Source: Gnetum montanum
Taxonomy: Eukaryota; Streptophyta; Gnetopsida; Gnetales; Gnetaceae
Length of the DNA: 64,000 nt
Reading direction: 5' to 3'
Assembly: GCA_015680685.1 (NCBI GenBank)
Contig: MNCI01011946.1
Location: forward strand, 215,903-279,902
Made by a program: the position numbers and the translations under genes. The notes under the pieces are model-generated. The model had not been told where the DNA came from. It ran no database searches and worked only from the letters and a program-made list of their open reading frames with translations. Of this stretch, positions 44,494 through 56,203 are shown piece by piece (positions within the stretch are counted from its first letter, which is position 1; each line of letters starts with the position of its first letter).

Positions 44494-46801
44494 TACTGGA
44501 GTGGGTGGTAACGAAGCTATCAGTGTGAGAGTTGCGGATGGATTTGGAGGGTGGTATGTCTATGGGTGATCTCCCCTAGGAGAAGGAGTCCTATAATACT
44601 CCCAAGCTTGGGAGTGATGTTGTGATGTCACGTGACCAATAGAGTCACATGGGGAGATTGGATGCTACACGTAGTAGCCATATGGATCTAGTTATCAGTA
44701 AGGGTATTGTTGCCTTGGTGGTGGCATCCCCCATGATTGTGGGTATTTCCACTGTTGATGTTGCTCAACAGGCTGTGTGGAGTTCCACTTGGATAATAAA
44801 TTGAAGGTTAGTGGAATTTCCTTGGATTACCTTGAGGATAAGGTAACCTTCGAGGTGCTTATCATCTATTAAGTCATGGGTTGAGTGCATACACCCCAGA
44901 CTCTTGTAGATGTGAGATCACTGGGCAACATCCCTTAGGATGGTCATATTGGCATATCTCACATCCACCATCATTGTCCGTGTCTGAATCCAAAACCTCT
45001 TTGGTGGTGGCCATTTTGCCCTTACCCTTGTTACGTGCATTGTTCATTTCTCTCTTTTTCCTTTTTTCATAGTCACTACCTCACTCCCTAAACTCCTCTA
45101 TAATTTTTAGAACAATTTTGAACCTACTATCTAGAGAGTCCCACATTTAGTCTACCTTTGCTGATACTTCTATTGTTAACTTTTAGAGTGGCAAAGTTTT
45201 TCTATTCACCATCTCTTTGAGTGGTGACTCTTCTTCCTCCTCATAGAATCTCACTCCTCTTTTTCAAAGGGAAGGATCTCAGTTGTACTCTTCTACACTA
45301 TCTCTCTTACGTAGCTCCCCTTCTTCCTTGGCTACTTGCTCTAGCAATCTATGAACTTGATGGGACCTAAGCTTTGATGATCTCCCTTGGGCATACGTTC
45401 CAAGGGTTCTCCTTGTTTCATGCCTAAGTCCATCTACGAGATGGTGTAGTTGATCCCGCTGCAAATAACCATGGCCAAGGCAACGATGTAACAGTGCGTA
45501 ATAGCGGCCATAGAAACATCCAAGGGTTCATGATTTCCCTACTTCCATCCTTGGATTTGCTTCTGTGGGTTAGACACTTAGGAGTACATTTGGTACTTAT
45601 CATTAAATAGTTCTAACATTGTACTCCACCTCCGAATGGATTCCGATTCTAAGGACTGGTACTAGCTTTCCTCTTCTTTAACTAGTGTCCTTGGGAACAA
45701 CTTTAGTTTTTGCCATTCATTCTCAATGTTTTGCAAGGCACATGCATTGTGGAATGCTTGTAGGTGATTTTGAGGATCAGTGTTGTATCCCCCTTCAAAT
45801 ATTCGAATATCGTTCATGTCTAACCTCTTTATCCTACTATCCTTTTGGTGCCTTGTCGGAACTCTTACAGCCTCCGTTATATCTAACATGCTTCTGGTTG
45901 TAAGTAGGGGTTCTTTGTGGTCATCTCGTTCATAGCATCTATGGTGTCTGCATCATTCCCTACTCTCCCTTCTTCTATGCCTTGATTCCCTAGAGTGCCC
46001 TCATCCTCGTTCTCGACTGTCTCGTTAATGTTTTTCACTCTGTTTTCCTTTATCCTCACGGTTGGTTTCCTTATGACTGCATTCGAACATCAAAGGAGAG
46101 GGTGAATGTGATGATGAAGGTGAAGAAGAAGGAGAACCATCACCATGATGATTTTTTCTACCTTCTCTTTAGTGGTCTCAGCCCTAATCGTGATTACAAT
46201 CAAAACGTCCACCCTTATCGTGTGTTTGTGTTCCCTCGTTGAACACTTCGTGTTTGTGGGGATCAGAACCAAGGTTGTGAACCGTGGAGTGAAGGCTATG
46301 ATACACCACCTCCTAACCATCACTAGGAGGGGGAACATCATTTGGTGGGGAACCTGTTAAAACCAGTTCATCATCCCCAATCTCTCTTAAAACGTGCGAG
46401 GCATTATGGGGCCATTTACCCTTCAAAGATGTGTGGTAACTCTCCTATCACAAGTCTTGTTGAGGTTGCGCTTCTATGGGATGATAGTCCCTTGTGTCAT
46501 GATTATATGCAACGTATTCCATGTATAGAAGTGGCATGCCTATTTGTGTGAGAGCACGAAGGAGCATGTTGGGGACTAATCTGTCTAGAGGCAACACTAT
46601 GTTACCCTCCAAGTCTCTCCAACGCAGTTGTTCATCTTGGCAGAGGATAAAGGTGAAATCGGGTACATAGTCATCATGATGAGTATATACTACCCAAAAT
46701 TATTGAGAAACTAGCAGATCTTGGTTACGTGTATGATGCCGCCAACTGTCTCTTGTGTGAGTCCTAGGCAGTGAAGTCCTCTTATGTGAAGAAGAAGACA
46801 T
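44494..46801 (-). pseudogene. Athila-like Gag (element C)
   Basis: The start at 46801 gives MSSSSHKRTSLPR, followed by DYVPDFTFILCQDEQLRWRD. The segment 45662-45889 has NDIRIFEGGYNTDPQNHLQA and NEWQKLKLFPRTL, the gag core. The knuckle CEICQYDHPKGCC is near 44926-44965. A Pro- and Gly-rich C-terminal part leads to the protease linker. In-frame stops are present. Confidence 0.87.
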
Positions 46802-46926
46802 CTTTGTCTTATTTGATGTGCGATGTACCGTTGTCTTATCTTTCTTTGATTAACCCTAAGGGTTTGTTCTAGAGTTCCAACAATATGGATGATTTCCTAT
46901 GTTCTACGTAGTGCACAAACAACTAA

Positions 46927-46945
46927 GTCTCCAGCAACAGTGTCA
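46927..46945 (-). promoter_or_regulatory. Primer binding site, tRNA-Asp type (element C)
   Basis: TGACACTGTTGCTGGAGAC on the minus strand. More diverged from the tRNA-Asp complement than those of A and B. Confidence 0.7.
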
Positions 46946-46946
46946 A

Positions 46947-47740
46947 TGATGAGTGGTGAGGTACCCCTACACTCAACCATACAAATACAAGCGTCTCACG
47001 CGTGATCCAGTCGAACTCCAAGGACTAAGTGCTTACGTGCCTTAATGGAACACTCAGGGTTAATCAATCATTGTCTTCCCAAACTTACTTGTATTTTCAC
47101 AGTCGTATAGTTAAGTAAGCTTGAGGTATATGATTTTTATGACTTTTATCTTTTTGGTGTCTTATGCTAATGAGGGAAAGGGAAAAGAACTAAGTGGCTA
47201 ACTTATATTAACTATTCATTAATTAAGTTCTAATAGTTCCTAACACCAGTATCTGGTCCCACTTGCTGTACACATCCTGAACTGGTGCAACGCTACTAGG
47301 ATTACCAAAGGCTACTTGTTATTGGGTTACCAAGCACTACACACATGCTCGAAGTGGTCATACTGAGTGCACTTAACTATAGAGATCAAGAGTTGAGAGA
47401 GAGATTAATTAACTAGGAAAGCATTAAACATTAACAAAAATTAATTACTAATTAGCTTAGTCCATATGCTGCAAGGTTTATCATAAAGTTCGTCTTTATT
47501 GTCATACACAAATGTGTGCTCAGGTACAATTTGCTCGAATAAAGATCTGTTCACTCTATGACTCCTACAGTGGGCACATGGAAATTATTCTAACTCTGGA
47601 ATGGTAAAATTACAAGAGTTTGGCTAAGGGTCTCAATCTAACTCCCCCGGAACAAAGGGTGTCGCCTCTTATTTATAGAAAATGAGGTAGGAAACGATAT
47701 CGCATATGTAATATCATGTACGCGATATCACGGCTCATCA
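46947..47740 (-). repeat. Element C right LTR (5' LTR)
   Basis: 794 bp, TGATGAG...CTCATCA, TATA box at 47670-47677, AATAAA at 47495-47500 (minus). Very similar to 37683-38481. Confidence 0.93.
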
Positions 47741-47745
47741 ATGGT
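47741..47745. repeat. Target duplication ATGGT, right copy (element C)
   Basis: Partner of 37678-37682; element D resumes here. Confidence 0.93.
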
Positions 47746-48500
47746 GTTGTGTTTTATGGCCCAAATTTTATACACAAAATTGCACCCATTATCATTGTAT
47801 GTGATACATGGAACTTGGCATCTATATATGATTCCAGTTTCATCTTCCTTAGAGATTTCCAAGGACAAGTCTCTAATTCCTAACTTAGCGTCAAGAGTGC
47901 TAAGTCATGCTCTTTCCATAATTATAGGAAATTCTCCTTTTTTTTCTTGACATGTATAACTAAGAAATCAGCAAGATAAAATCAACCACTTATAGTGATA
48001 GTGAAATCTTCCACCTATCCAAATGGAATAGTGATTGACTAATCTACAAACTCTAGTTGGATGTTGTTTATCTTTAGGAAAATTTTAGGCTTTGTACATG
48101 TCTTGTGAAATCAAATTTACTCTTGACTCAAAATCTAGTAGAGCCTTGTAAGGTTCATATCCTACTATTTAAAGATATATCAAGGAACGTCCAAGAACTA
48201 TTCTCTTCTTGGGAAGTGCTCTTGCTTTACTCTAGTGCTTTATAGTTTAAGTGAGCATGACAGTGGTCAAATTTAGATTTGTAGAACTTAGAAGCATAGT
48301 GTTCCCTTGAGGAGTATGTGTGGATAGTATTGATGTAGGTGTAGTTCCCTTCCTTTGAATCTTTTTGAGACTTGTTTTGACAAATGGACATTTCCTAGAT
48401 CTAGGTTTATTTACCATTACATCCCCTTGTGTATTTACTACTATGGTAGTATTCTTTTACTGCAATTGTGTTGGCAATTCTCCTTGCATAACTGGTAGTG
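47746..48500 (-). pseudogene. Protease and linker (element D)
   Basis: Decayed retropepsin region. DNA aligns with 43790-44493 of C, including the segments for the IIMGRA-like motif (near 47895-47935) and the active-site stretch (near 48110-48150). No open frame longer than about 60 residues remains. Confidence 0.7.
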
Positions 48501-50801
48501 GCATTGGTGATAAGGAGTTAGGAGTTTGAGTTGATGAACCAATTATTGGTTGGTGTGCATAAGAATTGGGCTCTATTCGTAAAGTAGTGGGTCTGTGATA
48601 TTTCGGTGAATAGTAGTGATAGGAGGTGTAGACTGAAGCATTTCGCAAAGAGATGGAACATTAAACATAATATCCATAAGGATCTAATTACCTATATAGA
48701 TATTGTTACCTTGGCAATGCCATTCCCCATGTTTGTGGTTGTTTCCACTATCACTAATATTGCTTTTGTGGTTGAGGATAGCCTCTACTTGGATAATATG
48801 ATGGTTTGTAAGGTATTTACAAATTACATTGTGGGTAAGGTAAGTGTCTTGGCATCTATTTCTTAACAAATTGTGGATTAAGTGCATATGCCCTAGACCC
48901 TTGCAAGTGGATCATAATAAGGCACCATCCCTTAGGATGTTCATATTGGCACACCTTGCATTCTTCTTTGTCTTTCGAACTAGAGTCTATTACTTTTTTC
49001 AACTGCAGTAACTTTTTTTTTATGTTTGCAGTTCTCTCATTTGTTATATTTTATTTTATTCCTTTCTTTGGTTTTGTTCAAAGCTTGTTCAATCTTCTCC
49101 TCTACTATCTTGAGTGTAGTAGCAAATTTTCCATCCAAGAAATCCCACATTTTCTCTACCTTTGTCACAATGTCATTGATTGATTTTTGGATGAGTAAAG
49201 TCTTCTTTTGGATAGCATCCTCCAAATTTTCTTCTTCTTGTCTTTTGTACATTTTCACCTCTTTTTCTCATTGCAAGATCTCAATTGTACTCTTCTACTA
49301 ATTCTCTTTTCTTTAATTCCCCTTCCTCTTTGGCTACTTGGTCTATTAGTCTTTAAATTTGATAGGCTATCATTTCAAATAACCTACATTAGGCATATAC
49401 GCAAAGTGTTTCTCTAGTCTTGTTCCTTAATCCATCCATGATATGCTTAAGTTGTTTCCTTTAAGAAAATCCATGGCTTAGGCATCTATGTAGTAATGAA
49501 TAATATTTACCCATTGTTGTGTCAAGGAATTCATATGTTCCTTGCTTCCATCATTGAATTTGTTTTCTTAAATTGGACATTTTGGAATAGGTTTGATATT
49601 TGTCATTAAAAAGCTCTAGCATGGCACTCCATCTTAAAATTATTTCTGGTTCTAAAGATTGGTACCAACTCTCTACTTTCTTGATGAGTATTTTAGGAAA
49701 CAACTTTAACTTCTACCAATCATTCTCAATGTTTTAAAGGGTATAGGTATCATGAAATCCTTAGAAGTGGTGTTGTGAATCTGCATTATATCCACCTTCA
49801 AACTTTAGAATGTTATTCATATCTAGTTGCTTGATGTGACTATCCCTTACATGCCTGGTAGGGATATACATTACTTCTTTTACATTAATCATATTACGAG
49901 TGGACAATAGGGGTTCTTGATGATCATCAAGTTTGTAGACTCTATTGTAGTTGTGACCCCTTTGCTACTCATAATATTGTCTTTCTATATGTCTAATCTT
50001 ATCTCTTCTTCTTTTGTAACTATCCTCTTCTTCATCAGGATGTCTTCTTCAATGCTCATGTCTCTTAGGATCCCTTTGCCTTTTCCTATTGTGATCCCTC
50101 ATTCTTCTTTCTCTCTTGTCATAATCTCTAAATGAGTGTGAGGATGAAGAGGAAGAAGTTAGAGAACAATGCCAGCTAGTTCTTCTTTTGTAACTCTTTG
50201 ATTCATCTCTTTTTAATTCAATGAAGGTTTTAGGCCTTAGATTCCTCCTAAGTGTGGAGTCTTCCTTATCTTCTATGGGTGTTTTCATGAGAGCTTAATG
50301 TAATTGTATCTTAACAAGATCTTCGATATGGATAACAAGAGTTTGAGATTAATATCCATGGGTTTGATAAAATTTCTCTGTGTGGAACACTGCATCATCT
50401 CTTTCCTTTAAGACAACCATTTGTGGTACTCTCTTTCCTTTATCAAGATCATTTCTTGTTTCCGTAGCAACATCCCTTCTCATTTAACACTTGTTTGGTA
50501 TGGTTGGGTCATGCACTTTTATAACATGGTACCCTTCTTGTACATGGCTAAGGTTTGACCATATGAGGGTTTTTTGCAACATTGATGGTGCAAAATGTTC
50601 TAGAGTTAAAATAATGTTCTCATCTAAATCTTTTCATCTTAGCTATTCATCCTAGTGAAAGACAAATGTAAAATCAAGGTTATTTGGTTCAATATGAGCA
50701 TAGGAGATTCTAATTTGCATAGGCACACTTTAATCTTCTTTATCATAGTTCTTAGGAATTTCATTACCAAGTGGTGATTTTTCCTTAAGTGTAAGAGCCA
50801 T
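48501..50801 (-). pseudogene. Athila-like Gag (element D)
   Basis: Start at 50801 (MALTLKEK), with DFTFVFH further on. The knuckle region reads CKVCQYEHPKGWC (near 48922-48966), so the third Cys has become Trp. The segment 49037-49258 keeps a charged helix, and 50049-50288 is Arg/Ser-rich. It is the most diverged gag in the window. Confidence 0.75.
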
Positions 50802-50927
50802 ATTGTGTTTTTAATGCTTTTAAGTGTGTGTGTGCATTAAAAGAAGTAATTCAAGTGTGAAAAATAAACTTTGTAATTTTTAATATAACAAACTCTTTAA
50901 AATCAACTACTAAGTAAACATTGACAC

Positions 50928-50938
50928 ATCCCCAGCAA
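50928..50938 (-). promoter_or_regulatory. Partial primer binding site (element D), cut by the gap
   Basis: ATCCCCAGCAA on the plus strand aligns with the outer half of the tRNA-Asp-type site. The rest and the 5' LTR fall in the run of N. Confidence 0.6.
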
Positions 50939-51635
50939 NNNNNNNNNNNNNNNNNNNNNNNNNNNNNNNNNNNNNNNNNNNNNNNNNNNNNNNNNNNNNN
51001 NNNNNNNNNNNNNNNNNNNNNNNNNNNNNNNNNNNNNNNNNNNNNNNNNNNNNNNNNNNNNNNNNNNNNNNNNNNNNNNNNNNNNNNNNNNNNNNNNNNN
51101 NNNNNNNNNNNNNNNNNNNNNNNNNNNNNNNNNNNNNNNNNNNNNNNNNNNNNNNNNNNNNNNNNNNNNNNNNNNNNNNNNNNNNNNNNNNNNNNNNNNN
51201 NNNNNNNNNNNNNNNNNNNNNNNNNNNNNNNNNNNNNNNNNNNNNNNNNNNNNNNNNNNNNNNNNNNNNNNNNNNNNNNNNNNNNNNNNNNNNNNNNNNN
51301 NNNNNNNNNNNNNNNNNNNNNNNNNNNNNNNNNNNNNNNNNNNNNNNNNNNNNNNNNNNNNNNNNNNNNNNNNNNNNNNNNNNNNNNNNNNNNNNNNNNN
51401 NNNNNNNNNNNNNNNNNNNNNNNNNNNNNNNNNNNNNNNNNNNNNNNNNNNNNNNNNNNNNNNNNNNNNNNNNNNNNNNNNNNNNNNNNNNNNNNNNNNN
51501 NNNNNNNNNNNNNNNNNNNNNNNNNNNNNNNNNNNNNNNNNNNNNNNNNNNNNNNNNNNNNNNNNNNNNNNNNNNNNNNNNNNNNNNNNNNNNNNNNNNN
51601 NNNNNNNNNNNNNNNNNNNNNNNNNNNNNNNNNNN
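50939..51635. other. Assembly gap (697 N)
   Basis: Unresolved sequence, expected to hold the right LTR of D. The left LTR is 918 bp, longer than the gap. Long ORFs running across it are artefacts. Confidence 1.
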
Positions 51636-51801
51636 CCGGCCATTGACTCATACTCTTTGTAGAAACATAAATAGTTTCCTTAGCAAAATACATTACGATG
51701 CTAAAAATTTAATACTTTGAAAACTTGACTTAAGCTGAAGATTTTCTGGAGTCATTTAAGATATAATTTCTACATATTATTATCTTTTGAACAAACATAA
51801 G
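51636..51801. other. Short unassigned segment between gap and element E
   Basis: 166 bp, AT-rich, not recognisably an LTR end of the family. Its last five bases, ATAAG, would be the left target duplication of E; the partner lies outside the window. Confidence 0.5.
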
Positions 51802-52717
51802 TGATGAGCGGCTAGGTACCCCTACACCCAACCATGTGAATCACAGGCATTCACATGCAACTCGGTCGAATTCTGTAGACTGTAAGCACTTAACATACAT
51901 CAGACATCTAACCAAGAACAGTCGTTGTCTTCTCAACCTCACTTGTGAGTATCTAGTGACAATGGTTAAGTGAGATTGAGGCAACTAATTTTTATAGTTT
52001 TTACTTTATCTTTTGGCGTCTAATTAAGGTATGGAAAGTAAGGAATGAAATATTATCTAACCTATAATTATTCTAATCTGTATCTTAACTATTCCTAGCA
52101 TAAGTATCTGATCCCATCTTCCATGCATGTCCTAAGCATTTCCTAACCACTATTGCGTTACCAGATGTTAGGCGTCACTAGGTTACCAAGTGTTGGATTT
52201 ACGTTCGAGATGGTCGTACTTATGGTTTCTATGAAACGTAAATGAGTGATAGTGATTAAACTAGTAATAAGAGAAACTTAAGTAATTATCAAAGCATAGA
52301 ACATTAAACTATTAAATGCAATAAATGACTAAGTCCAAATGCTGCAAGGAATTCTTGAAAGCTCGTCTTTATTACCATTCACGCCAATGGGCTCAGATAC
52401 ATTAGCGCTTGAATAAAGAGTCAGACAACTTCTTTACACCTACTGCGGGCACTTGGAAAATATTCTATCTCCTGCGGGAACAAATTACAAGAGCTTCGCT
52501 ACAACTAACAAAAAGGTACCTCAATGAGGCGAAAGGCCCTCTTATTTATAGGCCGAAATAGGTGCCGCGTAAACGAGGCCACGTCGATGCATGGAACGAT
52601 GCGTTGATGGGGCCGTGTCGACGGGGCCATGTATACAGGGTCATGTCAACGTAGCTGCGTATACAGGGTCCCGTATACATAGCCTAGTAAACACAGCGAC
52701 CAACAAACACTTCATCA
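51802..52717 (-). repeat. Element E left LTR (3' LTR)
   Basis: Shares the R-U5 blocks of the family. TATA box at 52543-52550 and AATAAA at 52368-52373 (minus). U3 is about 167 bp, the longest here, because of a 14-bp tandem repeat. Confidence 0.88.
52562..52692 (-). repeat. 14-bp tandem repeat in U3 of element E
   Basis: Clear units are 52609-52622, 52623-52636 (GGGGCCATGTATAC), 52637-52650, 52651-52664 (GTAGCTGCGTATAC), 52665-52678 (AGGGTCCCGTATAC) and 52679-52692; decayed ones reach back to 52562. The repeats lie directly upstream of the TATA box in sense direction, so they are likely promoter elements (inference). Confidence 0.85.
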
Positions 52718-52730
52718 TACCTCCACGACT
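52718..52730 (-). promoter_or_regulatory. Polypurine tract (element E)
   Basis: GTCGTGGAGGTA on the minus strand next to the LTR, a variant of the family tract CATGGGGGTA. Confidence 0.75.
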
Positions 52731-53137
52731 AAGTAAAAACTCGTCCTCGAGTTCCTCTTACAATTTGGAAGGTATGGACTTTTATTTACAACACACATGA
52801 CTTGACACACACATGACACAACATCAATTTTACCAAGTGCCCAAATTACAAAGAAGGACAAGTTACAAAAATGGCGGTGTTCAGAGATAAAATTGAACAC
52901 CTTGCCGATCTTGGAGTCTCTACCGTGAAGAAGGATGCAAAATTATCAGAGAAGATCACACCATCGCTAGGGGCAGTGGTTCTGACGGACCTTCACCAGC
53001 CTCTATGCGGTGGTGCTAGCATGAACGATGACTACCCCGTAGCAGCTGTGACTTCTGGAGTCAATCGAAACACTGCTAGAAGAGCCCTCATCTTTTCCTC
53101 CTTACTTCTAGGATCGTTCACTGTCCAAGCAGCTTCA

Positions 53138-55783
53138 CTAATGTGTGCTGGAACTAGAACCTCCCAAGGACATGGCAGTGCTCAGATTAACAAACCAGGC
53201 TATGAACTTCTTTCATTCAATGTCAAATGCTCGGATTGATGCTTGTAGCTGCTGGTAGTCATTCATCCGATGAGCCAAGTTCTCCGTGACTACATGTTGT
53301 CCTACAAATCTCGTGTGGAGGACCTCGAGTTCCACATTTGCTATTTCCAATTTCTACTTTGTCACTTTATGTGCTTGGAACTCGCCCTCATATAAAGAAT
53401 ACGAGGCAGCCACTTGTTTCTCCAATTCGGACCACAGTCTCCCTACTGTGAGCATGGCTAGGTTTGCATAGTGAAGGTTGGCGAGCTCCATATACTCTAT
53501 CATTTCTTCAATCTGCAACTCCTTGAGGCAAATTTCAGCCTGATTGTAGGCATTCAACCCATCAAAGATAGGTTTCCATACTTCACCTCCTTCTTGGATT
53601 TGCTGGAGCACTTGGTTCAACTTGGCCTTTGTGACTTGAATCTGCTGCTCATTTACTTCCTTTTGCAATCCCACTTGGTCCCTGTAATGATTCTTGATTT
53701 TTTCAAACTTTAGGGCCTCGTTCTTCCAAGCAACAATTTCGATGGAAGATTTTTGTTACAAAGCCCGAATCTTCTCCATGAATAGATTTTTGTTCTCAGC
53801 TACCAACCTTCTCACGTCAGCATTCACCCTAGCTAGCTCTTCCTGCTATTGGTGGATAAAATTTTTCATGTGCTCATTTTCTACACCAACATTACACAAG
53901 TGATGAACCTTCGCAATCAACCTAATGTTCTCCTGGTGAACCTTTGTCAAGTCCTTGTTTAAATTATATACTTGAATGTCTATGAAGGACTTATCGAAGA
54001 TCGTTGACTCTCACTCATTCTCAACTATCTGAAGTTTGAGCTAAAGCTGTTGAAAAGCTTCATCTCTTGTGATTTCATAGTTGAGGAGAGATGGATTAGC
54101 AAGTTAAGTTCTTAATTGGTTGCCAAGCGTTGACAGGTGGCTTGAGCGGTTTCAAGTTGCCCTTCCAAAATGAGGCTCTTACCCCTTGCCTAGAGCAGCT
54201 TCAACTAGGTTACCATGATGTTGTCCGAAAGGTCAAAGAAATCCGAAAGCAGTTGCCCAGTTCCCACCAGTCAGTCCAACAATTCCTCATGTTGCGCTGC
54301 ATCAATCTTGCTACGTGAGGTTCCAATAGATGCCTATACATCTTGAAGTTCATGAACATCTGGTATAGGTGCCACCGATGCGTTAAGAGCTATAGCAATT
54401 GTATCAGCAACCACTTCGATCGTAATCTCCTGTCCTTGGTGCTACATCATCAAGAATGTTGCCCCTTCAGCATCTTCCAAGCATACCGAGAAGATAGCAT
54501 CATTCCCAGAGATTTCAAGAAATAGTTGTTGGGTTGATTCTATTACCTCTCAAACACTAGGATCTATCCTTGTTAGTACTTGTGTTCGAGTGGTGAAGAA
54601 CATCGACCCTACTCTTTCCAACAAGCTAACTAATCGAGCCACTAGCTCCAAGTGGCTCATTGTAGGGCAATAGACCGAAGGGTCTTCCCCTCCACCAGTC
54701 CTACCAAATTGCTCTTGCTGGCTCAAGAGTCATTTTCGGATCTCGTAGATGTGCTCTACAATGATTTTCGAACCTGAACTTGTTGTTTGCGTAGGTGGTG
54801 GAGGTGGTTGCTACTCCTCCTTTGTCTGTGTCGTGGCTGGAGTCCTATCCTTCATCATTTCACACCATGAGGCAATCGGGACGTGTCAGATTGTATCATT
54901 GGTGTACTATGCTATCCCTGTCCATTTTCATAACTTTCAGATTAGGCAGGGGAAGGGGAGAGATCGTCTTCCACATTTGCTTTCGATTAACCTTTTTTCA
55001 ATTTCCAAAAATAGTAACTGTGGAAGAATCATTGAGAACTTCCCACTTAGAGCGTCACATGCATGAGCGGAGAAGGCCGTGATTTTGTTGGGTCTTACCA
55101 TTGGATTCAGGTGGTAAGACACAATATTTGAATATACCCTCTCTGCTATGGTTATAGAGCCGAACTCCTTAGGGTCTACCCCATAGCACCACCTGATCCA
55201 CTCCCTTTTTACCTCAAGGTCTACTTGTTTTGGGATCTCAACCACATCTGCTTTGGTCTCGGGCAACCCTAGAGCTTGTGCGATTACCTCTAAAGAGTAA
55301 GAGACATAAATGTCTTTGATTCTTACTCTGGACCCTGATTGCGGATTCGTCTAGAAGAGATAGGTCTCTCCTAAGTACCATTCACCACTGGTTGTGATGA
55401 TTGGCCACATCAGAGAGTTTTACAGGTTGGAGCCTCACATCTTCTAGTGCGTTCTCAAGGAATGGTCCAAAGTTTAGCTCTTGAAGGACCATCCGTTGCA
55501 CTTCACACGACTTGATAGCATCAAGACAAGCTTGGGTCAGGGTGACCTTAAGCCATGGTGCTATCCCTAGAGTCTCATCCCCTTTCGATTGCTTGCTAGG
55601 AATCTCCTCTTTGGAAATCTGATGGACAGATTCCACATCAGGTTCTTTGTGAAGGGGGCTAGTTGCATGAGAGCCCTCCGCGTGCTCTAGTTGTTGCATG
55701 CCTTGTCCCCTTCCCATTCGTGGACGCTTGTCCCTCGATTATGATGGTCCTTCACTCCTTAAATGCCTTGGTTTGGGTGCCAT
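53138..55783 (-). pseudogene. Third ORF in env position (element E)
   Basis: Starts at 55783 (MAPKPRHLRSEGPS) directly after GATTGCAG, which looks like a 3' splice site. Codon 15 is a stop, then the frame continues MGRGQGMQQLEHAEG (to 55382). After a frameshift comes RVRIKDIYVSYSLEVIAQAL (55260-55340), and then REWIRWCYGVDPKEFGSITI and RVYSNIVSYHLNPM (54937-55266). This pattern resembles the domain often called putative plant transposon protein (Pfam Transposase_32), a tentative match. The C-terminal half (53354-53674 and around) is Gln/Leu/Glu-rich coiled coil. It ends SLGGSSSSTH and TAG at 53138. No signal peptide or clear membrane span was seen. Sense orientation, after pol. Function unknown. 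Confidence 0.6.
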
Positions 55784-55800
55784 CTGCAATCAAACATAAC
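55775..55800 (-). promoter_or_regulatory. 3'-splice-site-like sequence at the third-ORF start
   Basis: The minus strand reads TTATGTTTGATTGCAG followed at once by ATG. D has AATTGTAG followed by ATG, B and C have TGTGTGCAG and TGTGTGTAG followed by ATG, and A has TGTGTGCAG followed by ATA. Env-like ORFs of Athila elements are thought to be expressed from spliced RNA, which would fit. Confidence 0.5.
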
Positions 55801-56203
55801 CACCCATTAGACTATGCATAAGTAGCTCAAGATGGTCCTTATACACCTTCTCAGTTCGACTAAGTTATGTTGTTAGCACAAGCCTCCCATTAAGTCCCCC
55901 GAAGTGTTAATTCATGGGTTACAGCCAAAAAAATCAAGAAATAAGTTGAAGTTTAAGCTTATTATTTTTGTTCTTCCCTTAGAGGTGCAAAGTCTTAGTT
56001 AACTGATTAATTAATTAATTAATTACACATGGGCTTCACCCCCCACGACTGAGAGCATACCTCCAGGTGCTCAAGAGGGCAAGGATCAGTTGATATGGAC
56101 ACGCAATGGAATGTAGGTGCTCGGGAAGAAGTTAGGTAGAAAAAACAACAAAATCTCCTCCCAATTTATTTGCAAAATGATGAAATTCTTAAGCACAATG
56201 GCC

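Larger units (their letters stand above)
37683..47740 (-). mobile_element. Element C: near-complete Athila-like element
   Basis: 10.06 kb with all family parts in order: 5' LTR, primer site, gag, protease, RT, RNase H, integrase, 3' region, polypurine tract and 3' LTR. It has a perfect 5-bp duplication and is inserted in the protease-RT linker of D. A 200-bp tandem duplication in integrase (41437-41836), a deletion of about 38 bp in the RT palm and scattered stops make it defective. Confidence 0.94.
22896..50938 (-). mobile_element. Element D: older Athila-like element, split by B and C, right LTR in the gap
   Basis: It starts with a family LTR (22896-23813), followed by a polypurine tract, a third-ORF remnant, integrase, RT, protease and gag, ending in a primer site cut by the run of N at 50939. 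B interrupts integrase and C interrupts the protease-RT linker, each with a perfect target duplication, so D is older than both. Without B and C the visible part is about 10.7 kb. The left flank is ATTAT; the partner duplication cannot be seen. Confidence 0.85.

Noticed and set aside
50851-51693. ORFs of about 240-280 residues on both strands across the gap
   Set aside because: They consist almost wholly of N and have no sequence content.
52871-53239. Plus-strand ORF of 122 residues
   Set aside because: It lies over the tail of the minus-strand third ORF and its downstream end, with no domain or homologue signal and no counterpart in D.
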